Source: Emticicia sp. BO119 (lineage in GTDB: Bacteria; Bacteroidota; Bacteroidia; Cytophagales; Spirosomataceae). Taken from it: 64,000 nt of DNA. The notes beneath the pieces are model-generated. The model made no database searches. It saw nothing but the letters and a program-made list of their open reading frames with translations, and was not told the origin of the DNA. The stretch is taken from positions 62,001 through 126,000 of the forward strand of contig NZ_JACETV010000004.1 of the NCBI RefSeq assembly GCF_013912375.1. Reading direction: 5' to 3'. The position numbers and the translations under genes are program-made. Numbering within the stretch: position 1 is the first letter of the stretch; the number at the start of each line of letters is the position of its first letter. Below are positions 19,558 to 28,231 of the stretch, piece by piece.

Positions 19558-20628
19558 TTAGATTCTCTTTAAAATTTCTTCACCAATGGCATCTGTTCCC
19601 AGAATCATCTCTTTTGGCGTAGAAGCATCTGCAATATCTCCGGTACGGAAACCTGCTTTCAATGTTTGTTCAACTGCTGAGATAATAGCTTCGCTTTCAG
19701 CTTTCAAGCCAAACGAAATATCTAACATTAATGCAGCCGATAAAATTGAAGCCATTGGATTAGCCAGACCTTTACCTGTAATATCGTGCGCAGAACCGTG
19801 AATTGGTTCGTAAACGCCTGTGCTGTCACCTACTGATGCAGAAGCTAACATACCCATTGAACCAGCAATCTGAGATGCTTCGTCAGTCAAGATATCACCA
19901 AAAAGGTTGGCAGTAACAACCACATCAAATTGCTTTGGATTTTTGATGAGCAACATGGCCGCCGAATCAACAAATTGATGCTCAACGGTTACTTCAGGGT
20001 ATTCCTTCGCTACTTTTTGAACAGTTTCTCTCCACAAACGGCTGGTTTCCAAAACGTTTGCTTTGTCTACCGACATTACCTTTTTCCCACGAGTCATAGC
20101 AGCATCAAAAGCTTTGCGAGCAATGCGTTCTACTTCGTAGCGACTGTATTCCGCAATATCGTAAGCAGTATCGCCATCGTTTTTGCGGCCTTTTTCTCCG
20201 AAATAAATATCTCCTGTCAGTTCACGGAAAAATAAAATATCAGAGCCTTTCAGAATCTCAGGTTTGATACTTGAAGCCCCTAATAGCTCATCAAATAATT
20301 TGATGGGGCGTAAGTTAGCATAAAGACCAAGCTCTTTACGCATTTTCAACAAACCTTGCTCCGGACGAACCTTGGCAGTTGGATCATTGTCGTATTTCGG
20401 GTGACCGACAGCGCCGAAAAGTACGGCATCAGAAGCACGCATTTTTTCTAATGTTTCAGATGGTAGTGGGTCTCCGGTTGCTTCGATTGCTACGTGGCCT
20501 ATTAGTGCTTCGTCATAAGTAAACTCATGACCGAATTTTTCAGCGATTTTTTCTACTACTTTTTTTCCAACGGCTGTTACTTCCTGCCCGATACCGTCTC
20601 CGGGAACAACTAAGATATGTTTTTTCAT
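19558..20628 (-). CDS. leuB: 3-isopropylmalate dehydrogenase
   Basis: A 356-residue NAD-dependent beta-decarboxylating dehydrogenase converting 3-isopropylmalate to 2-oxoisocaproate in leucine synthesis. Visible: N-terminal VVPGDGIGQEV, the substrate arginine loops LRKELGLYANLRP and FFRELTGDIYFGE, VDKANVLETSRLWRE, the metal-binding DAAAMLL-type stretch (VDSAAMLL) and GDILTDEASQIAGSMGMLAS, and adenine-loop EPIHGSAHDITGKG. Length is standard. Last gene of the leuC-leuD-leuA2-leuB run, now separated from the others by the GxxExxY cassette. Confidence 0.97.
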   Translation of the reverse strand: MKKHILVVPGDGIGQEVTAVGKKVVEKIAEKFGHEFTYDEALIGHVAIEATGDPLPSETLEKMRASDAVLFGAVGHPKYDNDPTAKVRPEQGLLKMRKELGLYANLRPIKLFDELLGASSIKPEILKGSDILFFRELTGDIYFGEKGRKNDGDTAYDIAEYSRYEVERIARKAFDAAMTRGKKVMSVDKANVLETSRLWRETVQKVAKEYPEVTVEHQFVDSAAMLLIKNPKQFDVVVTANLFGDILTDEASQIAGSMGMLASASVGDSTGVYEPIHGSAHDITGKGLANPMASILSAALMLDISFGLKAESEAIISAVEQTLKAGFRTGDIADASTPKEMILGTDAIGEEILKRI

Positions 20629-20643
20629 TTATTTGGTTTAAAT

Positions 20644-20657
20644 TTTAACCACGGAGT
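20644..20657 (+). repeat. Left inverted repeat of the GxxExxY cassette
   Basis: TTTAACCACGGAGT; its exact reverse complement lies at 21087-21100 on the other side of the GxxExxY gene. Two further copies of CACGGAGTTT follow at 20672-20691 just before the stop codon. Confidence 0.8.
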
Positions 20658-20689
20658 GACTCAGAGTTTTGCACGGAGTTTCACGGAGT

Positions 20690-21076
20690 TTATAATACGA
20701 ATCTTTTTATTCCTTCTTTTAAACTTACTACATTAAAATTCATCAGATAGCCTAATTTATATTTACCTAACCTCATATATTTTAATACTTGTGCTCGTTG
20801 AACATCATTAATGGCATCAACTGATTTAATTTCTAATACAATTTGATTTTCAACTAAAATATCAATTCTATATCCACATTCAAGTTTCACTTCTTCAAAT
20901 ATCAATGGCATTGGCTTTTCTTTTTCAGCTATAATACCTGCTCGAAATAATTTATAAAACAAGCATTCCTTATAAGCACTTTCCAAAAGCCCGGGCCCCA
21001 AAGCAGTATGAACTTCATACGCGGCTTTCAATACATTGCCTGATACTGTGTTTAACTCCGTGTAGCTCAGTGCCAT
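20690..21076 (-). CDS. GxxExxY protein (PD-(D/E)XK-like)
   Basis: A 128-residue protein of the widespread GxxExxY family: GLLESAY (about residues 29-35) gives the name, and the core D-ILVENQIVLEIKSVDAI is a PD-(D/E)XK nuclease-like site (D...ExK). The biological role is not established; the family occurs in many phyla as single-gene cassettes in intergenic spaces flanked by CCACGGAG-type repeats. Here it sits inside the leu operon between leuA2 and leuB, on the same strand, bounded by 14-bp perfect inverted repeats. This suggests insertion into a previously contiguous operon that remained readable through. Confidence 0.9.
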   Translation of the reverse strand: MALSYTELNTVSGNVLKAAYEVHTALGPGLLESAYKECLFYKLFRAGIIAEKEKPMPLIFEEVKLECGYRIDILVENQIVLEIKSVDAINDVQRAQVLKYMRLGKYKLGYLMNFNVVSLKEGIKRFVL

Positions 21077-21086
21077 ACTCAGTGAA

Positions 21087-21100
21087 ACTCCGTGGTTAAA
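21087..21100 (-). repeat. Right inverted repeat of the GxxExxY cassette
   Basis: ACTCCGTGGTTAAA, the exact reverse complement of 20644-20657. The pair encloses only the GxxExxY gene and defines a cassette of about 457 bp. Confidence 0.8.
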
Positions 21101-21103
21101 TAA

Positions 21104-22621
21104 TTAAAATTGAATCAAATTAAGCATTTTCTGGGTGGCTTTGATGGCTGATACGGTCTGGTCAGAATCAAGTCCGTGAGTTTTGAATTCTTTACTATTG
21201 AGTTCCCAGGTAATGATAGTTTCACAAAGGGCATCTGTTTTACCCCCCGGTGGAATCCGCACGGCATAGTCTGTCAGCATTGGAAGAAGAATCTTCTTTG
21301 TATCGTAAATCTTCTTCAAGGCATTCATAAACGCATCGTACTGCCCATCCCCCTGTGCACTTTCTTCATAAGTTTGTCCATCAATTCTTACCAACAAAGT
21401 AGCTGATGGACGAAGATTTTTCGAATGAGTTAACACATAATTAAGTACTTCTACCTTTTCCTCAATAGCGCTCGTATCAATTACATCGGAAATAATATAG
21501 GGTAAGTCTTCTCTGGTAACCACCTCTTTTTTATCCCCCAATTCAATTATACGCTGCGTAACTTTCTTTAAATCTTCCTGAGAGAGTTTAATTCCCAATT
21601 CCTGCAGGTTTTTCTCGATATTAGCCTTACCGGAAGTTTTACCTAAAGCATATTTGCGAGTACGCCCGAAGCGTTCAGGCATCAGGTCATTGAAATACAG
21701 ATTATTTTTGTTGTCTCCATCGGCATGAATACCTGCCGTTTGGGTGAATACGTTCTCCCCTACTACAGGCTTATTGACAGGCACACGGAAACCCGAGAAT
21801 GTTTCTACCAATCTACTTACCGAATACAAAGAGTTTTCAACAACAGAGGTCTTTACCTCAGGAAAAAAATCATTTATTACAGCAATCGTACTGGCTAAAG
21901 GAGCATTTCCGGCTCTTTCACCCATACCGTTGACGGTTAGGTGCAAACCCTTCGCTCCTGCCCTGATGGCTTCCATCACATTAGCTACGCCTAAATCATA
22001 GTCATTATGTGCATGAAAATCAAAATGCGTATCAGGATACCGCTGAACGATGGCATGTACAAATTCGTAAGATTCTGTTGGAGTCAATACACCTAGTGTA
22101 TCGGGTAAGAGCACTCGTTCAATTGGCTGTTTTGTAAGGAAATCCAGATATTGGAATACATATTCAGGAGAATTTCTCATGCCATTACTCCAATCTTCCA
22201 GATATACATTACATTTAATGTCTTCAGATTGTGCTAAAGCAATTACTTGTGAAATCTCTTCAAAATGCTGTTCAGGTATCTTCTTCAGCTGATGGGTGAG
22301 GTGATTCAATGAACCTTTCGTAAGCAGGTTCATGACTTTCGCCCCTGCGTCCAGCATCCATTTTACAGAGGTGTCTCCATCAACAAAGGTTAGTACCTCT
22401 ATCTTATCCAACAATCCGTTTTCCGCTGCCCATGAAGTAATTTTTTTCACTGCCTGAAACTCACCATCCGATACCCTCGCAGAAGCCACCTCTAAACGGT
22501 CAACTTTTACTTCTGTCAGCAATATCTGAGCAATGGCCAGTTTCTCGGTAGACGAAAAAGACACTCCGCTGGTCTGTTCGCCATCGCGGAGTGTTGTATC
22601 CATTATTTCTATATATTTCAT
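21104..22621 (-). CDS. 2-isopropylmalate/citramalate synthase family protein (LeuA2/CimA-like)
   Basis: A 505-residue DRE-TIM metallolyase. The barrel begins with MDTTLRDGEQTSGVSF and carries the metal-binding FHAHNDYDLGVAN and NGMGERAGNAPLA motifs and AGIHADG. A C-terminal LeuA_dimer-like regulatory domain (about 380-505) follows. It condenses acetyl-CoA with a 2-oxo acid. Position after leuD and before leuB favours a role in leucine or, through citramalate, isoleucine synthesis. The sequence is of the second Bacteroidota type rather than the canonical LeuA usually upstream of leuC, so the substrate (2-oxoisovalerate or pyruvate) is uncertain. Confidence 0.9.
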   Translation of the reverse strand: MKYIEIMDTTLRDGEQTSGVSFSSTEKLAIAQILLTEVKVDRLEVASARVSDGEFQAVKKITSWAAENGLLDKIEVLTFVDGDTSVKWMLDAGAKVMNLLTKGSLNHLTHQLKKIPEQHFEEISQVIALAQSEDIKCNVYLEDWSNGMRNSPEYVFQYLDFLTKQPIERVLLPDTLGVLTPTESYEFVHAIVQRYPDTHFDFHAHNDYDLGVANVMEAIRAGAKGLHLTVNGMGERAGNAPLASTIAVINDFFPEVKTSVVENSLYSVSRLVETFSGFRVPVNKPVVGENVFTQTAGIHADGDNKNNLYFNDLMPERFGRTRKYALGKTSGKANIEKNLQELGIKLSQEDLKKVTQRIIELGDKKEVVTREDLPYIISDVIDTSAIEEKVEVLNYVLTHSKNLRPSATLLVRIDGQTYEESAQGDGQYDAFMNALKKIYDTKKILLPMLTDYAVRIPPGGKTDALCETIITWELNSKEFKTHGLDSDQTVSAIKATQKMLNLIQF

Positions 22622-22672
22622 TTTGCTGTTGCTTAAAGCAGTGGTTTTGTTGTCTTCTTATGCCTGTTTGGA

Positions 22673-23269
22673 TTAATAGAGACTTGCCTCAGCAAATGTT
22701 TTTATTTCGTCTTTCATGGCTTGTAGATAATCAATATCATCGTAGCCATTTAGCATATTATGTTTTTTATAGCCGTTTATAGCAAAGCTTTCTTGTTCGC
22801 CCGTTGCTACAATCGTAATTGTTTGCTCAGGAAGGTTTACTTCTAACTCCGCTTTAGGGTCGGCTTCTATCGCTTTGAAGATTTTGTCAAGAAACTCCGG
22901 ACTTACCTGTACTGGCAAAAGACCGATATTGATAGAGTTTCCCTTAAAAATATCAGCAAAAAAGCTTGATACTACACAACGGAAACCATAATCGTAAATA
23001 GCCCAGGCAGCGTGTTCGCGGCTTGAACCGCTACCAAAGTTACGGCCACCCACCAATATTTTACCTGAATAAATCGGGTTATTTAATACGAAATCTTGTT
23101 TTGGGGTATCGTCGCCATTGTAACGCCAGTCTCTGAATAAGTTATCGCCGAAGCCCTCACGTTTGGTTGCTTTCAAGAAACGTGCAGGGATAATCTGGTC
23201 AGTATCTACGTTTTCGATAGGCATAGGTACTGCGGTGCTTGTAAGCACTGTAAATTTATCGTAAGCCAT
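22673..23269 (-). CDS. leuD: 3-isopropylmalate dehydratase small subunit
   Basis: A 198-residue small subunit of isopropylmalate isomerase. It shows the typical [13 protein letters not shown] near residues 21-33, the substrate-loop [18 protein letters not shown] and [15 protein letters not shown]. With LeuC it interconverts 2- and 3-isopropylmalate. It begins 62 bp after leuC and is followed by the LeuA-like gene after about 51 bp. Confidence 0.97.
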   Translation of the reverse strand: MAYDKFTVLTSTAVPMPIENVDTDQIIPARFLKATKREGFGDNLFRDWRYNGDDTPKQDFVLNNPIYSGKILVGGRNFGSGSSREHAAWAIYDYGFRCVVSSFFADIFKGNSINIGLLPVQVSPEFLDKIFKAIEADPKAELEVNLPEQTITIVATGEQESFAINGYKKHNMLNGYDDIDYLQAMKDEIKTFAEASLY

Positions 23270-23331
23270 TTGTCGTAATATTTTTTATGTCAGATATAAC
23301 ATTTCATATCTGACAATCGGTGTTTAGTGTA

Positions 23332-24732
23332 TTAAATTAATTCTCTTGGGTCCGTTACTTTACCTGTAACAGCGGCAGCAGCAGCTACTAATGGGCTGGC
23401 CAATAGGGTACGGGCACCCGGTCCCTGGCGACCTTCGAAGTTACGGTTGGATGTAGAAACCGCATATTTACCTGCAGGAATCTTGTCATCATTCATCGCC
23501 AGACAAGCCGAACAACCCGGTTGACGTAGTTCAAATCCGGCGTCGTTCAAGATATCCAGAATACCCTCCTCTTTGATTTGTGATTCTACAATGTGCGAAC
23601 CCGGTACTAACCATGCCGTTACGTTATCAGCTTTTTTACGTCCTTTTACAATAGAAGCAAAGGCACGGAAGTCTTCGATACGGCCATTGGTACAACTTCC
23701 CAGGAAAACGTAGTCGATTGGTTTACCAGTTATCTGCTCATTTTCTGCAAAGCCCATATAACCCAATGATTTTTTGTAGCTGGCTTCACCGTCTTTTACC
23801 TGATTCGCGGTAGGAATATGTTGCGAGATACCTGTTCCTAAGCCCGGATTTGTACCATAGGTAATTTGTGGCTCAATATCAGCGGCATCGAAATTATATT
23901 CTAAATCGAATGTTGCGCCTTCTTCGGTTGGCAGGGTTTTCCAGTAAGCTACTGCTTTATCCCATGCTTCTCCTTTTGGTGCTAATTCTCTGCCTTTCAA
24001 ATAAGAAAACGTCGTTTCATCGGGGGCAATCATACCACCTCTGGCACCCATTTCGATAGACATATTACAAACGGTCATACGGCCTTCCATCGACATATTT
24101 CTGAATACGTCTCCGGCATATTCTACAAAGTATCCTGTTGCACCTGCGGCAGATAATTGAGAGATAATATAAAGTGTTACGTCTTTCGGCATAACAGCAG
24201 CACCCAATTTGCCATTAATCGTCACACGCATTTTCTTAGGTTTCGGCTGCATGATACATTGCGAAGAAAGTACCATCTCCACCTCTGATGTACCGATACC
24301 AAAGGCAATGGCACCAAAAGCACCATGCGTAGAAGTATGAGAATCGCCGCAAACTATCGTCATACCCGGTTGAGTAATACCATTTTCTGGCCCTACTACG
24401 TGTACGATACCGTTTTTTGCATGTCCTAAACCCCAGTGAGAAATACCGTATTTAGCAGTATTCGTTTCTAATGCTTTTAACTGGTTAGCTGAAAGCGGGT
24501 CTGCCACCGGAAGATGTTGATTAATTGTTGGTGTATTATGGTCGGCAGTGGCAAATGTACGTTCCGGGAACAGAACATCAATTCCTCTGGTTTCGAGGCC
24601 GAGGAAGGCCACCGGACTGGTTACTTCATGAATAAAGTGACGGTCGATGAAGAATACATCCGGACCATCTTCGATTTTACGCACAACGTGAGCGTCCCAT
24701 ACTTTGTCGAATAGTGATTTTGGTGTTGACAT
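23332..24732 (-). CDS. leuC: 3-isopropylmalate dehydratase large subunit
   Basis: A 466-residue aconitase-superfamily subunit. The three [4Fe-4S] cysteine positions are recognisable in [14 protein letters not shown] (one) and [11 protein letters not shown] (two); also [27 protein letters not shown] and [11 protein letters not shown] near the end. First gene of the operon leuC-leuD-leuA2-(GxxExxY)-leuB. The 130-bp leader upstream holds a 6-bp palindrome ATTTCC/GGAAAT (24770-24787) but no clear TAnnTTTG box on this strand. Confidence 0.97.
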   Translation of the reverse strand: MSTPKSLFDKVWDAHVVRKIEDGPDVFFIDRHFIHEVTSPVAFLGLETRGIDVLFPERTFATADHNTPTINQHLPVADPLSANQLKALETNTAKYGISHWGLGHAKNGIVHVVGPENGITQPGMTIVCGDSHTSTHGAFGAIAFGIGTSEVEMVLSSQCIMQPKPKKMRVTINGKLGAAVMPKDVTLYIISQLSAAGATGYFVEYAGDVFRNMSMEGRMTVCNMSIEMGARGGMIAPDETTFSYLKGRELAPKGEAWDKAVAYWKTLPTEEGATFDLEYNFDAADIEPQITYGTNPGLGTGISQHIPTANQVKDGEASYKKSLGYMGFAENEQITGKPIDYVFLGSCTNGRIEDFRAFASIVKGRKKADNVTAWLVPGSHIVESQIKEEGILDILNDAGFELRQPGCSACLAMNDDKIPAGKYAVSTSNRNFEGRQGPGARTLLASPLVAAAAAVTGKVTDPRELI

Positions 24733-24798
24733 TTTATATTTAAGCGTTTTTTTCTGTTAGTGTATAGGCCTATTTCCTTTGCGGAAATTGAACAATAC

Positions 24799-24823
24799 AA
24801 AATTGAGTATAAAAACTCAATAA
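24799..24823 (-). terminator. Weak terminator after the AraC-type gene
   Basis: ATTGAGT and ACTCAAT form a 7-bp stem with a 6-nt loop about 40 bp after the regulator stop; on the minus strand a short T run follows. It separates the mla/araC unit from leuC. Confidence 0.5.
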
Positions 24824-24861
24824 GGATTAATGAAATACGCCCAAAAAATAGTGTTTTTAGC

Positions 24862-25704
24862 TCAATGGTTTTTCTTGGGCGTAAAACCGTATTTTTCTTT
24901 AAATGCTTTGATGAAGTGCGAGACGCTCTCATACCCTATTTCAAGGCTGATTTCAGAAACGTTTTTGGAAGTGTTTTGTAAGAGGAAAGAAGCGTATTCA
25001 AGCCGTTTGTTTTTTATCCAGGCAGCTGGAGAGGTATGAAATTGTTGCTCGAAGTCTCGTTTAAATACCGAAAGGCTTCTGCCAGAGATACGCGCTAATT
25101 CTTCAATGGATAAGGGTTTCAGATAATAGGTTTCAAGCAAGTAGCCTAAATCTATTTTTTGTCCCTGGTATATCTTGAATAAGGTTCTTTTAAATTGATT
25201 ACTACGGTCAAGTTCAAGTAAGTGTAGCATCAATTCGGTGAATTTCAGTTTTAGAAACTGATTCATAAGGTTAGTTCTGGCACTAAAGAAAGGAATCAAT
25301 GAATCGACGAATTTATTGAAGTTTTCAGTGCTTTCTAAGCTCAATATCTGCTCAAAAGGCCCTTCGGTTGAATCTTCGAATAGGGATAAATTTTGCGCAA
25401 CAAATTCTTTTAAAAGATTTTCGGGGAAGAAAAAAACAAGGCTTCGGTAATTGGTATCGATGGATTCGTTCATCGAATAACATCCCCGCTGAAAGAATAA
25501 AATCTGCCCTTTTTGTACGTGAATATCCTGTGTCGGAGAAATAAACTTCTTTTCTCCTTCTAATACGTAAATAATGGCGTGCTCTTCAAAAAAGATTTCA
25601 TTACGCGGTGGATATACGTTATTGCGATAGGCAACGAATGTCATATCCTGAATCTTCAATGATTCAAATTCATTGGCACTTATAGAAGACGGAACCCGAA
25701 GCAT
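24862..25704 (-). CDS. AraC family transcriptional regulator
   Basis: A 280-residue regulator: an N-terminal cupin-like sensing domain (IIYVLEGEKKFISPTQDIHVQKGQILFF) and a C-terminal double helix-turn-helix from about residue 185 (SIEELARISGRSLSVFKRDF and NVSEISLEIGYESVSHFIKAFKEKYG, then FTPKK). It follows the MlaF-like ATPase by 4 bp, so it is probably translated from the same transcript. Its closeness to leuC (130 bp) could be incidental; the operon arrangement links it to the ABC genes rather than leucine synthesis. Inducer unknown. Confidence 0.92.
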   Translation of the reverse strand: MLRVPSSISANEFESLKIQDMTFVAYRNNVYPPRNEIFFEEHAIIYVLEGEKKFISPTQDIHVQKGQILFFQRGCYSMNESIDTNYRSLVFFFPENLLKEFVAQNLSLFEDSTEGPFEQILSLESTENFNKFVDSLIPFFSARTNLMNQFLKLKFTELMLHLLELDRSNQFKRTLFKIYQGQKIDLGYLLETYYLKPLSIEELARISGRSLSVFKRDFEQQFHTSPAAWIKNKRLEYASFLLQNTSKNVSEISLEIGYESVSHFIKAFKEKYGFTPKKNH

Positions 25705-25708
25705 AGCA

Positions 25709-26467
25709 TTAATGGCGTTTATCTTCTCTCATTTTCTTTAAGGCTTTATTAGAGAAAACAAATTCTTCTAATTCAGGCACATTTGTTTCAAGAATAGTCT
25801 GGCTATTGCCCTCCCATATCTTCTTTCCCTGATAAAGAAACATGATATAATCTCCGATAGAGAGTACCGAGTTCATATCATGTGTAATGATAACTGTAGT
25901 TGTATTATATTCTTCTGTGATTTCCTTAATCAACTCATCGATTTTTATAGAGGTAAGCGGGTCAAGTCCGGAATTGGGTTCATCACAAAACAAGTATTTA
26001 GGATTCATTACGATAGCTCGCGCTATACCTACCCTTTTCTTCATACCTCCTGATATTTCAGAGGGCATTCGCTTACCTGTTCCCTCCAGGCCCACTCGTT
26101 GTAAACAAAATTCCACACGATCTCTTTTTTCACTTTCCGGCATTTCAGTAAGCATATCTAATGGGAATTGTATATTGTTATGCACAGTCTTCGAATCAAA
26201 TAAAGCCCCTCCCTGAAAAAGTACTCCCATTTCCCGACGGATATTTTTCTTATCCTCTTCTTCACCTATATAGAAATCCCGTCTATCATAAAGGGTTACT
26301 CCCTCTTCAGGGCGTAGTAAATCAAGCATACATTTTAAAAGCACACTTTTTCCTGTGCCACTTTCTCCGATTACCAGACTTGTCTGACCTTTCTTAAATA
26401 TGCCACTAATATTATCTAATACCTGACGGCCATTAAAAGATTTCGAAATGTGTTTGATTTCTATCAT
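25709..26467 (-). CDS. ABC transporter ATP-binding protein, MlaF type
   Basis: A 252-residue ATPase with Walker A GESGTGKSVLLK (about 33-44), Q-loop LFQGGALFDSKTV, signature ISGGMKKRVGIARAI, Walker B YLFCDEPNSGLDP and H-loop ITHDM. The SGGMKKR signature and the ALFDS loop identify the MlaF/Ttg2A class, which energises phospholipid movement between inner and outer membrane with MlaE. It follows the permease by 76 bp. No MlaD (MCE domain) gene follows; the next gene is an AraC regulator. Confidence 0.93.
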   Translation of the reverse strand: MIEIKHISKSFNGRQVLDNISGIFKKGQTSLVIGESGTGKSVLLKCMLDLLRPEEGVTLYDRRDFYIGEEEDKKNIRREMGVLFQGGALFDSKTVHNNIQFPLDMLTEMPESEKRDRVEFCLQRVGLEGTGKRMPSEISGGMKKRVGIARAIVMNPKYLFCDEPNSGLDPLTSIKIDELIKEITEEYNTTTVIITHDMNSVLSIGDYIMFLYQGKKIWEGNSQTILETNVPELEEFVFSNKALKKMREDKRH

Positions 26468-26543
26468 ATAATCTCAATCCTGAATTACACTTTGTAAAGG
26501 CGCTTTATTCTTATGTTTTCTGATTTACTTTTAAAATCTGTTC

Positions 26544-27275
26544 TTATGTCAATAACTCGGCCAGAAGATAGTCTGCTATTAAAACCGCTATACAGCTATT
26601 GGTTACGGCCGAAGTACTGGCTTGTCCTACCTCCAATGCTCCACCACGGGTGTAATATCCCTTGAAAGCAGAGATGGTAGAAATCAGGAAGCCAAACACA
26701 AAGGCCTTAATAATAGATATAAAAACGTTGAAAGGAATAAAGGAGTATCGGATACCATAGATATAATCTTCTGGTGTGATAATGCCTGTTAAAGTACCTG
26801 CCAGATAACCACCCATAATACCCAGGAAGCCAGAGATAATAGCCAATAACGGGAAAGTAAATACAGAAGCTAATAATTTAGGCAATACCAAATAAGAAGC
26901 AGAATTAATGCCCATTACTTCCAAGGCATCAATCTGTTCCGTTATTTTCATCGTTCCCAACTCGCCTGCAATATTAGAGCCTACTTTTCCGGCCAACACC
27001 ACACACATAAATGTTGAAGAAAGCTCAAGGAGAGTCATATCCCGCACAATATTACTTACAATATATACAGGTACTAATGGGCTCACAAGGTTCGCTCGAG
27101 TTTGCACACAGGTTACAGCGCCTATAAAGACTGCCACAATTGCCACAATGAAAATAGAACTGATGCCAATATTTAAGCACTCGTCTAAAAACCTGTTCCA
27201 ATACACTCTGAATGTCTCTCGTCTGGTAAATAGTTTTCCCAGAAATATTAAATACCTTCCTACAATAGAAAACAT
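26544..27275 (-). CDS. MlaE family ABC transporter permease
   Basis: A 243-residue inner-membrane permease with five or so hydrophobic segments. The family signature is clear: VVLAGKVGSNIAGELGTMKITEQIDALEVMGINSASYLVLPK (about residues 95-135), the coupling-helix region for the MlaF ATPase. It partners the following ATPase gene in retrograde or anterograde lipid transport. It starts the operon, divergent from the SDR gene across a 122-bp spacer. Confidence 0.95.
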   Translation of the reverse strand: MFSIVGRYLIFLGKLFTRRETFRVYWNRFLDECLNIGISSIFIVAIVAVFIGAVTCVQTRANLVSPLVPVYIVSNIVRDMTLLELSSTFMCVVLAGKVGSNIAGELGTMKITEQIDALEVMGINSASYLVLPKLLASVFTFPLLAIISGFLGIMGGYLAGTLTGIITPEDYIYGIRYSFIPFNVFISIIKAFVFGFLISTISAFKGYYTRGGALEVGQASTSAVTNSCIAVLIADYLLAELLT

Positions 27276-27397
27276 AATTTTAAGCTAAGTTTTTAACGAT
27301 ATTTGCAAAGATAAGCAATTGTTTAATAACGCATTTTAGTTGTTGAATTTATATTCAAAAACCAATCCAATCATAAAAATCAATAAATAACCTGATA

Positions 27398-28105
27398 ATG
27401 AGCCACAAACTAATAGTTGTTACGGGGGGTACAAGAGGAATCGGACGAGCAATTGTTGAAATATTTGCCAGAAACGGATTCGATGTAGTAGCCTCCGCCC
27501 GGAAAGAAAAAGATTTACAGCAATTACAGCAATTTATTACGACTGAATATAAGGTTAATTGCTTTATCTATCCTGCCGATTTAGGAGTAAAAACCCAGGT
27601 ACTTGGTTTAGGGAGTTTTATCCAATCACTTAACCGAAATGTTGATGTGATAGTGAATAATGCTGGTAACTTTATTCCAGGTAATATCCATGAGGAAGCG
27701 GATGGGGTATTAGAAAGCCTTATCGAAACCAACTTATATAGTGCTTATAATCTGACCAGAGGGTTAATAAAAGAAATGATAGCCCAGAGAAGCGGACATA
27801 TATTTAATATGTGCTCAGTGGCAAGCCTGATGGCTTATCCGAATGGCGGGTCTTATAGTATTTCCAAATTTGCCCTATTGGGCTTTAGTAAATGTCTCAG
27901 AGAAGAAATGAAACCATATAATATAAAGGTTACTTCTATTATGCCCGGAGCTGTATTAACCGATAGCTGGGCAGGCGTAGATATTCCGGCAGAAAGATTT
28001 ATGAGCGCAGATGATGTAGCTAAAACTATCTGGACAGCCTATAATTTATCGGATAGTGCTGTAATTGAGGAGATTGTAATGCGGCCGCAGAAGGGAGATA
28101 TTTAA
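27398..28105 (+). CDS. Short-chain dehydrogenase/reductase
   Basis: A 235-residue classical SDR: cofactor motif VVTGGTRGIGRAIV at the N-terminus, NNAGNF near residue 87, catalytic Ser in SVASLMA and the YxxxK pair in SYSISKFA (Tyr near 151, Lys near 155). The R in ASARKEKD after strand beta-2 fits NADP preference. Substrate not predictable. Single gene, followed at 28140 by a REP-like palindrome. Confidence 0.93.
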   Translation: MSHKLIVVTGGTRGIGRAIVEIFARNGFDVVASARKEKDLQQLQQFITTEYKVNCFIYPADLGVKTQVLGLGSFIQSLNRNVDVIVNNAGNFIPGNIHEEADGVLESLIETNLYSAYNLTRGLIKEMIAQRSGHIFNMCSVASLMAYPNGGSYSISKFALLGFSKCLREEMKPYNIKVTSIMPGAVLTDSWAGVDIPAERFMSADDVAKTIWTAYNLSDSAVIEEIVMRPQKGDI

Positions 28106-28139
28106 TATGAATTCGAAGATTCAAAGACCTGTAAAAAAT

Positions 28140-28166
28140 TAGAGACAAGGCAATGCCTTGTCTCTA
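28140..28166. repeat. REP-like palindrome, 13-bp arms
   Basis: TAGAGACAAGGCA and its perfect reverse complement are separated by one base. It lies between the convergent SDR and pdhA genes. It has no T tract, so I regard it as an interspersed palindromic repeat rather than a simple terminator, although a terminator role is possible. Confidence 0.7.
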
Positions 28167-28231
28167 CCAAGTCGGGAATTTTTAAGAACGTTTACTTCTC
28201 AAATATCAATAATTCGGAATATTTATAACAA

